Positions 47,699 to 59,579 of a stretch of DNA of 64,000 nucleotides are shown here, one piece after another (the stretch's first letter is position 1; the number at the start of each line of letters is the position of its first letter). This DNA comes from Rhipidocladum racemiflorum. Taxonomy: Eukaryota; Streptophyta; Magnoliopsida; Poales; Poaceae. The position numbers and the translations under genes are program-made. Below the pieces are notes generated by a model. The model saw only the letters and a program-made list of their open reading frames with translations, did no database searches and was not told the DNA's origin. Location: NCBI GenBank assembly GCA_036346355.1, contig CM070576.1:14181558-14245557 (forward strand), in the 5' to 3' direction.

Positions 47699-47923
47699 GA
47701 GGACTGAGCCTAGCTCAGTGGCTAAGGCTTGCAGTGGGCAAGCTGGCCACCCGGGTTCGAGCCTTGACTCAGCCCGGGTGCTCACCGGCTGAGTTGCTTT
47801 TCGTGTGTGTGTGTGGCGTGTGTGTGGGTGTGGGTGCGTGTGTTCGCGTCTGTAACTCAGCAGTTGTTCTCTTCTTCTTTACAGTATTGCCAGAGCTCCT
47901 GGTCTAAATTCAAAAAAAAAAAA
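47699..47923 (+). mobile_element. tRNA-derived SINE
   Basis: The Pol III A-box TAGCTCAGTGGCTAAGG starts at 47711 and the B-box GGGTTCGAGCC is at 47753-47763, with T-rich 3' sequence ending in an A-run. The target duplication ACTAATTTCGAAAAAAA (47682-47698) recurs as ACTAATTTCAAAAAAAA (47924-47940). A GT-rich microsatellite lies at 47803-47850. Confidence 0.85.
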
Positions 47924-48079
47924 ACTAATTTCAAAAAAAAAAAAATGAAATAGCGAAAGACAATTTAAATCGGGTTGTTCCTATAATTCGAAGACAATTG
48001 TTTTCCTTCTCGAGACACATAAGGCAGGCAGACTTTTTTTTGGTTCTTTGCATTGGGAGGTTCAGTGGTATGCCCGACA

Positions 48080-48806
48080 TATCCACATTCCCAACATGGG
48101 CGGCGATGCTCCATCCTCGGCTGCGGCGGCGCTGAGGTGATGTGGCTCCAGGGCATGGTTTGGAAAAAGGTTAACGGTAGTAGGTTTGGTGATAGATCCG
48201 TAATATCCTCAGGGAAGATTATAATTAAAAAAGAAAAGACTATTATGTTCTAAACAAATCAATGATCAGATTTACTTTCTACTGCCAGTATATGCAGTAA
48301 CACCAGATCTTCCGCGCTCAAACTCGCAGGATTGAAAAACACATAACAACGTAGTATATGCAGTTTTCATCAACAAAGCACAAGCTGAATTTATGATTCA
48401 TCAATCACATATACCATTAGGTTTGTGCACACAACCTTATTCCAAACAGCAAAGAATTCACACAAACCAAATTTTGATTGTGAATACCACACCAAGCTGG
48501 AGAAAGCTAGCACACCAGTGCTAATTGACACACCGATTCAAGCATACCCAAATCAGGTAGCTTCGTGAAAAGCAAACACACCATTTATTCGTACACAACT
48601 TGCACGCAAGCCACATTTAGAACACAAACACACAGCCAATGGGTAACACATCAAGAGCTGTGAAATAACTCGTAACAGCAGTAAACTATAGGCCGACTTC
48701 CCTTCCACTACAGAACAGCACAAGCAAGAGCAGCACAACAAATTACCTAGGCAATGAAGAGGGAAAATTAAAAATATTACTTAGATAGCAAATTAATGGC
48801 ACTTGC
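48080..48806. other. Downstream flank of the NB-LRR-like gene
   Basis: AT-rich sequence with no recognised gene or repeat. It probably includes the 3' untranslated region of the minus-strand NB-LRR-like gene. Confidence 0.4.
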
Positions 48807-49301
48807 TCAACTTATCCATATGTATATAAGAAATCCATGAACAACAAACCTTAGAAGTGAGCCCCTTGGGATGGTCTTCTTGTAGTAAGCCGAGTGGCAT
48901 GTTTTAAAGAGGGATGGATGATGGTTGGCCTCCATGCCGTCCCACTCGAGCTTGTCCCACAAGTCCTTCTCGCAATCCACGATCGGCTTAGGATCTCGAC
49001 GTGCGACAGCCGGCAGGCGTCTCAGGCCCCAGCAGTCCCTGAGGCTGATCGTCTCCAACACCGGCGAGGTCAATCTAGCCTCGCATATCTGCTCCAGATT
49101 GTGGAGATGTTGTAGCTTGATGTGCTTCGCCGAATGTGACACCAGCTGCTATTTCGTTAGGGTGCTCGTCGTCCAATGGGAAAACATGTTTGAGATTACG
49201 CAATCTGGAGGGTCTCCAAGCTTGGCAAGCTGAAGGAAATGGGTAGGACGAACACCAGCCTGGGGCAATTTTGCAGGTATAGATGTTGTAGGCTTCCAAA
49301 G
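48807..49301 (-). CDS. NB-LRR-like gene, 3' terminal exon (frameshifted)
   Basis: A splice acceptor (TTCCTCTCACAG) places the exon start at 49301. Frames then read 'FGSLQHLYLQNCPRLVFVLP', 'LRNLKHVFPLDDEHPNEI', 'LQHLHNLEQICEARL', 'LRDCWGLRRLPAVARRDPK' and 'DKLEWDGMEANHHPSLF' to 'SAYYKK', the standard C-terminal LRR and tail of this cereal family. One-base shifts are needed near 49200 and 49130. Either the gene is decaying or these are assembly indels. The frame stops at 48807, some 15 residues past the usual end. Confidence 0.8.
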
Positions 49302-49975
49302 CTGTGAGAGGAACCAAGGATATAACTCATGATTATGGTGACATCATTGAGGGATTTGGCATATAAAAAAAAGCTATACTGCATAGTGATTTTTTTTCAA
49401 AAAAAATTAACAAGTTTTTAGCGTTGTCTAAATTCTTTAAACTAAAAATGCTAGCAAAACAGAAACATGATAATCTAAAACTAATATATTGAATATTATT
49501 ATATGATAATCCTAGAAGAAGCCATATACAAAGCACGATTTCTATTAAGTATGAACCCAATAATCAACAATTAATATAATAAACCACAAATAAAACAAAC
49601 AAGAGAAATACAATCCAATATATCATTAAAACCTACACATATCCAAAACTGAATAGTCAATTTTAATTGAATACTAACCTATTTTAATTGAAAATGATCA
49701 AGTTTTATATATAATGTGATGTAAATAGAAGTACATTCCCTATTTTAATTGAAAATAATCAATTTTTATAATTTGTATAAATAGAAGTACTTTCTAAACA
49801 TGCCATAAAAAGAAATGAATAAACGGTAAAGATATTGTGCAAGGTCACTATAATAACTATAAGCTATTAGCTCTAGCGAGAAGTAGTCTCTTGCATGGCC
49901 ATAGCTAATTTACTGAATTTTTTGGGGGTAATGCCATGTTTCATGAACTGAAAAGCTATAGAGAGCTATTGCTAG
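49302..49975 (-). other. Probable intron of the NB-LRR-like gene
   Basis: An AT-rich gap between the main exon (stop at 49976 if unspliced) and the terminal exon. The family normally has an intron here. The donor is probably just upstream of 49976, for example AAAG|GTGTCC, which would remove the apparent stop. Confidence 0.6.
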
Positions 49976-52531
49976 CTATTTGGGACACCTTTGACCACCA
50001 ATTCCTTTGCTCCAAATGCAATGTGCCATGGGGAGATCACACGCTGAAAATGTCTTCAAGGCACAAAAATTTATACATCCTCCTTTGTAACAAGTAAAGA
50101 GAGTGTGCAGCCTGGGGCATCTCTCAACATGACACCATTCGAGGCGGTCACAATATACTTGACTTGGAGTGATAGCCGTGATTGAGGAACTGTCATGCAC
50201 ATGCAACGATTGAACGTTATCATCAAGGAAATCTTTAAATCCTTCACTGTTGTGCATACTCTCTAAATTGTGGTTTCCTTCACCAATCTCGATATGCACA
50301 ACCAAAGCCTGAAGCTGTTGACAAATCCACATCAAGGCAGAGCATGCAACATCCTCTGCAAGGCCAATATCCTTGTACGGCGACGAGGGTCCTGTTGGGA
50401 GCAAGTCCACTTGGTTGGGGCCAATCACCTCAATACTTTTGGTGATGCTAACTTGACTATGTAACATAGAAGACACATGGATGCGCACCTTATCAAGGTT
50501 ATGGAAGAATAAAACTGCCTTCATAACTGACCAACTGAATCTTCCATCTGTAAAAGTAATAGATTTCTCGATGTCAACAAACCTCTCTGTTCTCCGCAAC
50601 AGACCATTGGTCTTGCCTTCCCTCCGAGTGTCTACATGCAGCACTTCCAATCTAGGGCTACGTCCATTCCAGAGTAGGCTCCGAAGTTGCTTCTCAAGTT
50701 GTGGTACTTCCATTGCATTGAGGTCAAGTTTTTTGATGGCCGTACCAGAGAGGTTCAACTCCTTCAAATTGGGCAACGCACGTAGGAATATACTTCGCAG
50801 TTGGGCACAACCCTCTAGGGAGATCTTTGTGACCCTGGCTTTGATTGGATCTTCACGATGCTTGGGACGCAATTCCTTTTCTGGCAGTTGTATGGGATGC
50901 GTCCAATTCTCTACTAGGCCATAACCATCAAAGCTAAAAATCTCTAGTAATAGAGCTCTTTCAAGTACAACATGCTCCATGCTGGAACAACCATCAAGAA
51001 TAAGCATCGTCAGGCTTCTTGCTGATGACATTATAGGCAATGATTCCAGGCGAGTGTTGCCGGACAGGTCAAGGAGTTCCAGATTCTTCATATTTGCGAA
51101 AGAGCAATTTTCCACTTTGATCACTTCTGAAGATTTGGTTACTCGAAGCTTGTGAAGGTTCTGTAGCTTTGTCCATGCATGAATTATATTCCTCCATGAG
51201 ATTCCCTTTGTATTTAGCTCCCTGAGATTGGTCATCAATTCTATCATCTGGGGCAATAAGAGAGAATCTGTGGAACGTATATCAAGCACCAACAGGTTTG
51301 GGAAACATGGCCCTTCACCTTGCTCCTTTCCTGTGTTTGTACAATGGTCGAGCCATAGGAATCTTAGGTTGTGGCAGCCGAGGAAAGGAGGTGATGAAAA
51401 ATCAAAGCTGCACTTGCAGAGTTTCAGCACACGAAGGTTGCTGGCCAGTTGAAACAAATCTTTCGGTACTTCTTGTTTGTCCGAGGTGGTTGAATTCGAG
51501 CCTTCATAGTGTTTTATTCCCCCAAATGTAAGGAAATAGGATGATGAATTAACAGAAACAGTTGAGATATTATGTGCTCCTTGTTTGTCCGAGGTGGTTG
51601 AATTCCAGCCTTCATATGGTTTTATTCGCCGATCCAAATAGTATGCCAAACCTTCTGTTTCACGTGAAGAATAGCCCAATCGTCGTATCACTCCATACAA
51701 TGCATTGCCTACCTCCCAAGCTCTGTCCCCTTGGAGGATTCCATCACATATCCAATAGTTGCAAGCATGAGTAGCCCAGCCATAGTCAACGCTGATAGAG
51801 TTTCCACGTAGTTGTTCTATCAGCAATAGTGAGTACAAGAAGCAATCCACAACTATTGTCGGGTCAATGTCATCTATGCCAGTGTAACCAATCACTTCAA
51901 CAGCTTCTTTGTGCAATGAACGACGCAAGTGTTGACTAACATATGTATCATTGTTGGGGCGGATATACATATATATATAAACAGAACTGGACTTCAGCTT
52001 CTGTTCTCTGGGTGAGAGCTGAAATCTTCCGTTATTGGTCCATAACAATTTACCTTCACCAAAAGTTCCGACTCCAGGAACTCCACACTCTGCCAGATCA
52101 ATCTCTTCATCTCCCCCGTAATGAAAAATCAGCAGATACCTTTCGTTTACTAGAGATTGATGGATCACACCTCCTATGCTTGTTATCTCTGATCTAGAGA
52201 TGTCATCAACCCCTCTGAAATCATCTTCCTCATCCTGCTTATCAAACGTGGGCATTAAATGACGAAGGCTTAGCTCCTCCGCAATTGCCCTCTGCATCAC
52301 CCTTCTGCTTTTCCACAGGGAGCAGTCTACGTGGATAATTCTGCCAAAATGATTTCTTGTGCTAGAATCACTTGCTGTCGATTTTAGGTGTTCGGCTACG
52401 GCTCTAAGAACAGCAGATGCCCCAAGACCAAACCAGCCATCAAAGTGGAATGCTTTAGTTTTGCCTTTACCATCACTATCACGCAAAAGATCAAGCAGTT
52501 GTTCCACGGCGTCTTCAAAATCCCTTACATT
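49976..52531 (-). CDS. Atypical NB-LRR-like protein, main exon
   Basis: An 843-codon open exon. Numbering from the GTG at 52507, residues 1-140 are an NB-like region: 'FDGWFGLGASAVLRAVAE' (22-39) sits where a P-loop belongs but lacks the GK[ST] lysine. 'RIIHVDCSLWKSRR' and 'AIAEELSL' follow, then a kinase-2-like 'LLIFHYGGDEEIDL' (125-138) and 'GKLLWTNNGR'. From about 340 on there are leucine-rich repeats ('LRVLKLCKCSF', 'NLELLDLSGNTRLESLP', 'LPNLKELNLSGTAIKKL'). The GTG is not a start: a CTGCAG acceptor puts the exon edge at 52531, in frame with 'NVRDFEDAVEQLL'. It resembles cereal NB-ARC-derived proteins of intracellular immunity, but the missing P-loop lysine argues against ATP binding. The 5' exon lies beyond the inserted chromovirus. 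Confidence 0.88.
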   Translation of the reverse strand, partial: NVRDFEDAVEQLLDLLRDSDGKGKTKAFHFDGWFGLGASAVLRAVAEHLKSTASDSSTRNHFGRIIHVDCSLWKSRRVMQRAIAEELSLRHLMPTFDKQDEEDDFRGVDDISRSEITSIGGVIHQSLVNERYLLIFHYGGDEEIDLAECGVPGVGTFGEGKLLWTNNGRFQLSPREQKLKSSSVYIYMYIRPNNDTYVSQHLRRSLHKEAVEVIGYTGIDDIDPTIVVDCFLYSLLLIEQLRGNSISVDYGWATHACNYWICDGILQGDRAWEVGNALYGVIRRLGYSSRETEGLAYYLDRRIKPYEGWNSTTSDKQGAHNISTVSVNSSSYFLTFGGIKHYEGSNSTTSDKQEVPKDLFQLASNLRVLKLCKCSFDFSSPPFLGCHNLRFLWLDHCTNTGKEQGEGPCFPNLLVLDIRSTDSLLLPQMIELMTNLRELNTKGISWRNIIHAWTKLQNLHKLRVTKSSEVIKVENCSFANMKNLELLDLSGNTRLESLPIMSSARSLTMLILDGCSSMEHVVLERALLLEIFSFDGYGLVENWTHPIQLPEKELRPKHREDPIKARVTKISLEGCAQLRSIFLRALPNLKELNLSGTAIKKLDLNAMEVPQLEKQLRSLLWNGRSPRLEVLHVDTRREGKTNGLLRRTERFVDIEKSITFTDGRFSWSVMKAVLFFHNLDKVRIHVSSMLHSQVSITKSIEVIGPNQVDLLPTGPSSPYKDIGLAEDVACSALMWICQQLQALVVHIEIGEGNHNLESMHNSEGFKDFLDDNVQSLHVHDSSSITAITPSQVYCDRLEWCHVERCPRLHTLFTCYKGGCINFCALKTFSACDLPMAHCIWSKGIGGQRCPK

Positions 52532-52690
52532 CTGCAGTCATGAACGGCTGTTAGATATGACTTCCACAATACATTGCTATAATCTCCCATTTGTTCGTGT
52601 AGATGGAAGAAAGGAAAAAAGAAAAAGAAGGAACATCGAGACCGAGTCCCAACTGATCAAGGTGTGCATTTAAAGGTCAGGGGCAGGGGG

Positions 52691-55600
52691 TGTCGGGACC
52701 CCGAATTTGCAAATCCGGACCCTCTGTGTATTCAGCACTAGTCCAGGAACACGCTAGTGCACACAGTCTTAACATCGGTAAATATCACAATCATACCACT
52801 CGATACTAATAAAGTATTTTATTTAAATAGTCAAACTGGTTACTCGACCTTATGGTCAAGTTACAATGCACGATTGGCAGTAGGCGAAACTTATTAAGAG
52901 AGAAATAGTAGCAAATGAAAATCAAATAACTTCGTGGCGCCATCCAAGATACCACAGTAACCGATCGCTCGCTTCCTAAGTAGACGGATCCTCCCGAGAT
53001 CCTCCTCCAAAGCCGTGTAGTCTCCTCTTCAACTGTGTTGTATTGTGGCAAGGGTGAGTACTTAGTACTCAAGCAAGTCATGCACGTAATGCAAAGCTAA
53101 TATACTATATGCATGGCTTGGTACAAAGGAATAGCTCAAGGTATATTTGCAAGAAACAACATTTGACAAGTAACATAAGTAGATTCAGCAAGAGAAACAA
53201 GTATAGCATAGGTAACTTTTCAAGGAGTTTAATAAACATCTTTCCCAGCCTAATCCACATTTCCATCAACATCATTATGAATCCAACCCAACCTTTAAAA
53301 TCCAAGTTATTTTTGAGAAAATCTAACCCTTGACTGTAATTCCCGAGCGATGTCCAATACCATGACACGGCTATTCGAATAGATTCTACACTCTGCAGAG
53401 GTTATGCACTTTACCCACAAGATACAAATAAACACCACAAAGGCGAGTTCCCTTAACATAGACTTTCTGAAACTTCTAACAATACAAGTGGTCCTCCCCG
53501 GTTATTGCAAACTAACCCTTCACTTAGCTAAGGCGTAGTTTTGGCCAATCAACCGTTTGATGGGTACCTGCCTCACTCCCAGACGCCCCCCGCATAACTT
53601 ACACAAAGGGTGTAGTTGACCTCCGAGGTCCCACAGTACGTTATTAGCAACTTAGTCAACTAGGTCCGTCCCATTACGTACATGTGGTTGCACGTTAGAC
53701 CCAGTTCAAAGGCTTGCAAGGTTAAGTCCTTAGGTGACCAGGGCAAGACTACCCAAGAACCAAATCAACATCCCCAATGCCACAACCGGCCCACTGATTA
53801 TTCTTGCCACATGCCCCGCCGAAAAACTATTTATCAAACCCCGCTTGATTACCATGCACCACGTGCCATCAACATCACATGATACCTTTCCAAAACAGGT
53901 TCAATATATCATTAAGTCAATATTAACATTTGATTGTCCAAAATCATGTCATGAGCACGTAGCGTGTCTAAGCGCTTTACTACAACGGTCTAAAACCCAT
54001 GTTGGCAAGTTAATAATGTCCAACTAGTAAACCACAACTAGGGTGACAAGGGGGCCATGGCACATATTTAAGTAATCAAGGTGTCATACAAAGAAATTGG
54101 TATTTATCTAATTCCCAAATTTAAATAAAGTATTTTCTAATTGAACTAGCATGCAATAGGTTAAATCAAAATAGATTTCAAATAGGATCAACATGGTCAA
54201 AGCACAACTTGCCTTCAAAAAGTACTTGTTCTTGGTCTTGAGTTGGATCCTGAGTCAATACTTCTCCTTCAAATCCTTCCAAGACTTCAACGTCTACTCG
54301 TAAAAGCGTGCAAATAGCAAATACACGAATAAACAATAGGCAAAAAGTATCCAAACATCCAAATAAAATCCATAAACAGAGATAACATAATTTTATGAAT
54401 TTTTAGAAACTGGAATAAATCAAATTTGGAGTTAAACGCAGGTTATGATTATTTAAAGTTTAAATAATCAATTAAATAATTTTACAGAGAAACACTTTAG
54501 TCCAAAAATTAAATAAAATTCATATTTAGGTAGGTCTCAATTTTATACAAATTTAGAAATTTGAATCACTCAAATCGGAGTTGAAACGCAAAAGTTATAA
54601 GCGTTTGAAGTTTGAAACAAAATCAAATCATTATTTCGAATTAATAAATCATTTTCTTTTCGAAATTAATTATTGCGTCACCGACACGTGGGCAACCGGG
54701 CTGATTGGTTGGTCGACGCCACCGGTCCATGGACTTGGTCCACGCCGGCTCAGTCTACCGTGGACTCCTGGCCCACGGCTCCTTGTGTCATCGACAGTGG
54801 GTCCCCTGGTGACGCCACTCGGCGACGTGAGGCTCACCCACAATGACAGTGGGACCCGCTGCAGGACGTCATTGTCGACGCTGCCGGCCGGGCGGCCCGA
54901 CATGCGAGCCCGCCATGACGTCGGCGTGGACGCCATGGTGCGGTGTGGCTCGGGTCGGCCGACATGCGGGCCGCGTGTCGGCGTCCACGACGCTGCTGCG
55001 GACGGTGGGCCATCAGCGGCCGCGGTCAGCCTTCCGTGACGCGTGGCGCAATCTCGGCCCTTCTGATTTGAAAATCAACGCCCGATTAGATTCGGCTCTC
55101 ACGCCGTTTGGGTTAACGCGTTTGATCTCGACCGTTGATCTAGATCCTACGGCCGAGATTGGATCTGGGATTTGGATTGGGATCTCACCGTGAGATGACG
55201 TGGGCGTGATCTCGGGACGTTGGATCTTGATCGGACGGCCGAGAAGCTTCGAGCGACGGCGATGGCGCGCGGCGAGCTGGCCGGGCCGGAGTCTGGGACG
55301 GCGACACGGCAACGCGCGTTGCGGGTTTCCTCCGGCGAGGTGAGTGGTCCTTCGGTGCGCTCATCGCGGTGAGTCCGGTCTGGGTCAACGGGCGGCGGGG
55401 ACGGCGACGGCGGCTAACGGGCTAAAACCGCGGCGGAGAAGTGCTGCATAACTTTGGCGAAGCGATTCATGGGCGCTGTCGTAAGCACCGCGCTGCGGCG
55501 ACGCTTAGGGGCAACGGCCGCGCAAGGTCAAGGTGGTCCTCGGGTGTGATCCGGCATTAAATAGCCTCGCTTCGCGGAAAACGGAAACCTAATCCTCACG

Positions 55601-56180
55601 GCCACGGCGGGCGCGGGCGGAGTCCGGCCGACTGGCGGAGACAACGACGAGGACCGCCCACGTGGGCGCGATCAACGGCCACGATTGGCTCGGCGCAAGA
55701 CGGATCCGGATCGGATCCGATCGAGCAATCTTGGCGCGCGATCCACGACCGTTGGATCTTGATCCGACGGTCCACAATGGCTAGGAGTTTGGACGCGCTC
55801 GACCGAATCACGTGGCTCGCGTCGGGCTCGAGTCCGACTCAGGTTCCGACTTGGCCGGATGAACAAGATTTCTGACCCGACTTGATTTTCCAGCGAATTA
55901 ATATTTAAAATAATTTCCAAGAATTCATTTAATTCATTAAAAATAGCAAAATACTCGAAAAATTCCAAAAATTCTGAAAATATTTTAGGGTATTTGGGAC
56001 TCAAATAAAATATTTCCAACAAAATTTTATTAGCATAATTAAATTCTTTAATTATTTTAAAATGGAATAAATTCCAATAAATTCCAAATAAATCCAAATA
56101 AATTCAATAAAATTCCAAAAATTCACCAAAGTACCAAATCACACATGGATTTAAGAAAAGCAAAATTTTGGGGTGTTACA
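52691..56180 (-). repeat. 3' LTR of the chromovirus
   Basis: 3490 bp, reading on the minus strand from TGTAACACCCC (56180) to GGGTCCCGACA (52691). The GC-rich middle (54.67-55.86 kb) yields spurious open frames on both strands. It is very similar to 61816-64000 over the shared length. Confidence 0.93.
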
Positions 56181-56195
56181 AACCTCCTCTTAATG
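56181..56195 (-). promoter_or_regulatory. Polypurine tract of the chromovirus
   Basis: AAGAGGAGGTT on the minus strand immediately before the 3' LTR. Confidence 0.85.
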
Positions 56196-57099
56196 TAATC
56201 TCGTCCCCGAGATTCAAGGCTTACTAAAGGAAGAGGTTCGGAAACTCTTTCCTCAAATCCTCTTCGCGTTCCCAAGTTGCTTCACTCTCCGTGTGGTTGC
56301 TCCACTGAACTCTACAGAAACGGGGTGACTTATTTCTCGGTCTCTCGATCCATAGTGTCCAAAATTTTCACGGATGCTCCTTGTAAGTCAAATCTTCTTG
56401 CAACTCAATTGACTCTAGCGGTGTTCTGCTCCTCGTACTTCGGAGACACTTCTTCAACTGGGACACATGGAATACGCCATGTACTCCTCGCTAACGATCG
56501 TGGCAACTCCGGTGATAAGCAACTTAAGCCTCTGCGGCTCAAAATCTTAAATGGTCCAACATAACGGGTGCGAAGTTTCCTTTGGCATGGAACCTCTTAA
56601 CTCCCCGAGAGGCGAACTCGAGGTATACAAAGTCTTCTCGTTCAAAACTCAAATCCCGCGACGATTGTCAAGATAACTCTTCTCGCCGTGATTGGGCGAT
56701 CTTCAACCTTTCCCTAATCATGGCAATCTGCTTCTTCACCTCTTGAAGAATATCAGGCCCGAAGACACGCTCGCCACGGTCTCATTCCAATTCAATGGCG
56801 TCCGACAGGGTCGACCATACAGTGCCCTCAAAAGGTGACATCTGTAAACTAGCTTGGTAACTATTATTGTAACTGAACTCGCATACGGCAAACTCTTATC
56901 CCAAGAGGTAGCATAAGCCAATGCACATGCTCTTAACATATCCTCCGTAATCTGGTTGACTCTTTCTGGCCTGGTCCATCCGTCCTGTGGATGATAGGTC
57001 AGATCTTGAAGTTTAAACGGGTTCCCATGGCTTCGTGCAACTTATTCCGTAACCTTGAGGTAAATTGGGTACCTCTGTCCGATACAATCCTCCTTGGCA

Positions 57100-57450
57100 C
57101 TCCGTGCAAACAGACGATCCTGATCATATACAACTCGCTAACTTATCCCCGAGGACGTGGTCTTCACGGGGATAAAATGGGCTACTTTGGTCAAACGATC
57201 CACTATAACCCATATGGAGTCATAACCTCCTTGAGTCTTAGGCAAACCGGTAATGAAATCCATTCCGATTTCCTCCCACTTCCAATCAGTATTTTCACAG
57301 TGTAGTAATCCTGCTGGTCTCTCGATGCATTGCCTTGACTCTGGCATACATCGCACATTGCAACATGCTCGGCAACTTCACGCTTCATGCTTGGCCACCG
57401 TAATCTTTCCTTCAAATCCCGATACATTTTGGCGCTTCCAGATGAATTGA
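57100..57450 (-). pseudogene. chromovirus integrase (broken)
   Basis: Overlapping minus-strand frames give the HHCC zinc region ('REVAEHVAMCDVCQSQ', 57203-57427) and the catalytic core start 'EEIGMDFITGLPKTQGGYDS' followed by 'VIVDRLTKVAHFIPV' (57138-57290). A frameshift separates them. The remainder of the core and any chromodomain, expected at 56.2-57.1 kb, are not in readable frame. Confidence 0.85.
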
Positions 57451-57776
57451 ATACTTGGAGTCATGGGCTTCCTCCAAAATCGCTTGCTTTAATTCCTTCT
57501 TGTTGGGCACACAAATCCGATCCTTCATCCATAACGTGCCTTGCTCATCCAACTTGAAGTCCTCTCGCCTTGCCTTCCTCCTTGATGGTCTTAACTCCTG
57601 CGGATCTTGTCATCATCCTTCCGTCCTTCCCTGATCTGTTCCTCTAGGGTAGGCTTTACTTCCAATGCGCCAAGAATCCGCTAGGTACCACCTCAATCTT
57701 CATTCTCTCGAAATCCTCACATAGCTCATCCTCGACTTGTGGCTAGCAACATGCTCACAAAGATGGCTTTTCCGAC

Positions 57777-57983
57777 TCAGAGCATCGGCCACTCGCTGGC
57801 CTTTCCAGATGGTAATGGATTCCAACATTGTAGTCCTTGATCAACTCTAACCATCTCCTCTGCCTCATGTTCGAGATCCGATCGGGTGAATATGTACTTA
57901 AGGCTCTTATGATCCGTGTATACTTCACATCTGCTTTCCAATCGATAGTGACGCCATATCTTCAAGGCATGCACTACGGGCAA
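57777..57983 (-). pseudogene. chromovirus RNase H fragment
   Basis: 'VVHALKIWRHYRLESRCEVY' then 'TDHKSLKYIFT' is the gypsy RNase H core, with the TDH aspartate. The rest is out of frame. Confidence 0.85.
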
Positions 57984-58499
57984 ATAACTCTAGGTCATGT
58001 GTCGGATAATTTTCCTCGTCGGCCTCAATCGCCTTGATGCATAAGCGGCGACCTTTCCATTTGCATCAAGACACATCCAAGTCCTTGGCGCGATGCGTCA
58101 CAATAAATATCAAAGCTTTGAGCAACATCCGTAGAACTAACACGGTCTTTGATGTCAATCGCTTCTTCAGCTCCTGAAATCCTTTCTCACATTCTGGTGT
58201 CCATGCAAACTTCTTCTCCTTTTTTCAGCAATTGCGTAAGAGGTTTCGCAATTGTCGAAAAGCCTTCAATGAAACGGCGGTAGTATCCTGCCATTCCAAG
58301 GAAACTCGGATGCTGAGTCACGCCTTCTACCGCTCCCAATGTAACACGCCTTCTACTTTGCTTGGATCTACGGTGACTCCTTCATGCGGTCATTACATGT
58401 CCAAGAAACTCCACCTTGTCCTTCCAAAATCACACTTACTAAACTTGGCGAAGAGTTGCTGTTCCTCGCCTTTTCCAAAACTCGCCTCAAGTGTTCTGG

Positions 58500-59093
58500 C
58501 ATGTTCATCCTCCTGTCTTGGAGTAGATTAGGATATCATCTATGAACACGACAACAAACTTGTCCAAGTATTCCATGAACACCTTATTCATCATATTCAT
58601 GAAATATGCTTTGGCGCATTAAATCGATCAAAAGACATAATCAGAACTCGTAATGTCCATATCTTGATGAGAATGCGGTCTTCTGATATCTTACGATCGG
58701 ATCTTCAATCGATGGTATCCCGATCTCGCATCAATCTTGGAAAACTCCTGGCTCCTCTCACCGATCGAACAAATCATCAATCCTAGGTAGCGGATACTTA
58801 TTCTTCATGGTGACTTCATTGAGTGCACGGTAGTCGATGCACATCCCGAAACTCCCGTCCTTCTTCTTGACAAACAAAAGCGGTGCTCCCCATGGCGCAC
58901 GAACTCGGCCTCGATAAATCCTTTCTCCATTAACTCTTCCAGCTTGTTTCTTCATCTCTACCAACTCCTCGGTGGACATCCGATAGGGTCTCTTTGCTAT
59001 CGGTCTTTGTGCAGGTACAAGCTCTATCACAAACTCTATGTCCCCTGTCTGGCGGCATACCGTAGATCTTCTGAAAAACATCCGGGTACTCAT
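58500..59093 (-). pseudogene. chromovirus reverse transcriptase (broken)
   Basis: 58758-59093 holds the N-terminal RT: 'PWGAPLLFVKKKDGSFGMCI', then 'DYRALNEVTMKNKYPLPRID'. The polymerase box FIDD is intact at 58535-58546, within 'EYLDKFVVVFIDDILIYS', but in a different frame. The stretch 58560-58750 between them is damaged. It would copy RNA to DNA in the particle if intact. Confidence 0.88.
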
Positions 59094-59403
59094 TTACTAC
59101 TAAGACATCCTCTATGCCGATTGCCTTGGTGTCGTTAACCATCATCTGTCCATCTCTAATCGCAGTGGCTTGAAATTCCACTTTCTTTCCACAAGGGCTC
59201 TCAATCGAGATAGTCCTTCGTCCACAATCCAATACGGCCTTGTGCTTGGATAACCACCCATTCCCAAAATAACGCTCTAAGGTCCGGGTCTCCAAAATTA
59301 TAAGGTTCGCTAGGAACTCTATTCCATCTATTAGTATTCTCACCCCGTAACATCCTACTTTCGTCGGAGTTCGGAACCAGGGGTTTGAACTAAAAGCATG
59401 CAC
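59094..59403 (-). pseudogene. chromovirus protease region
   Basis: 'DGIEFLANLIILETRTLE' then 'GNGWLSKHKAVLDCGRRTIS' is the C-terminal half of the gypsy aspartic protease domain and its link to RT. The DSG/DTG motif is expected just upstream, near 59.4-59.46 kb, where the frame is lost. Confidence 0.78.
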
Positions 59404-59579
59404 TTAAGTCTTGCAACCCCAAATCGCTTCTAGCAAAGAAAGCCCAAGATTTATCGTCCGTAACATTCTCGCAGCAGTGCATCTGCGGTGACATGGTTGA
59501 CTCGGCCTCTCACCACGGCCTCGATGTGGTTCCCGGTGCCGGGCGCCCTAGCTGGGGTGGTTCCCATGTTAAAGCGAAC

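Noticed and set aside
52505..52507. Start codon for the NB-LRR-like protein
   Set aside because: The codon is GTG and sits within an exon that continues in frame to a splice acceptor at 52531, so translation does not begin here.
54581..55312. Frames of 88-152 codons in GC-rich sequence
   Set aside because: Inside the chromovirus LTR; no protein similarity recognised.
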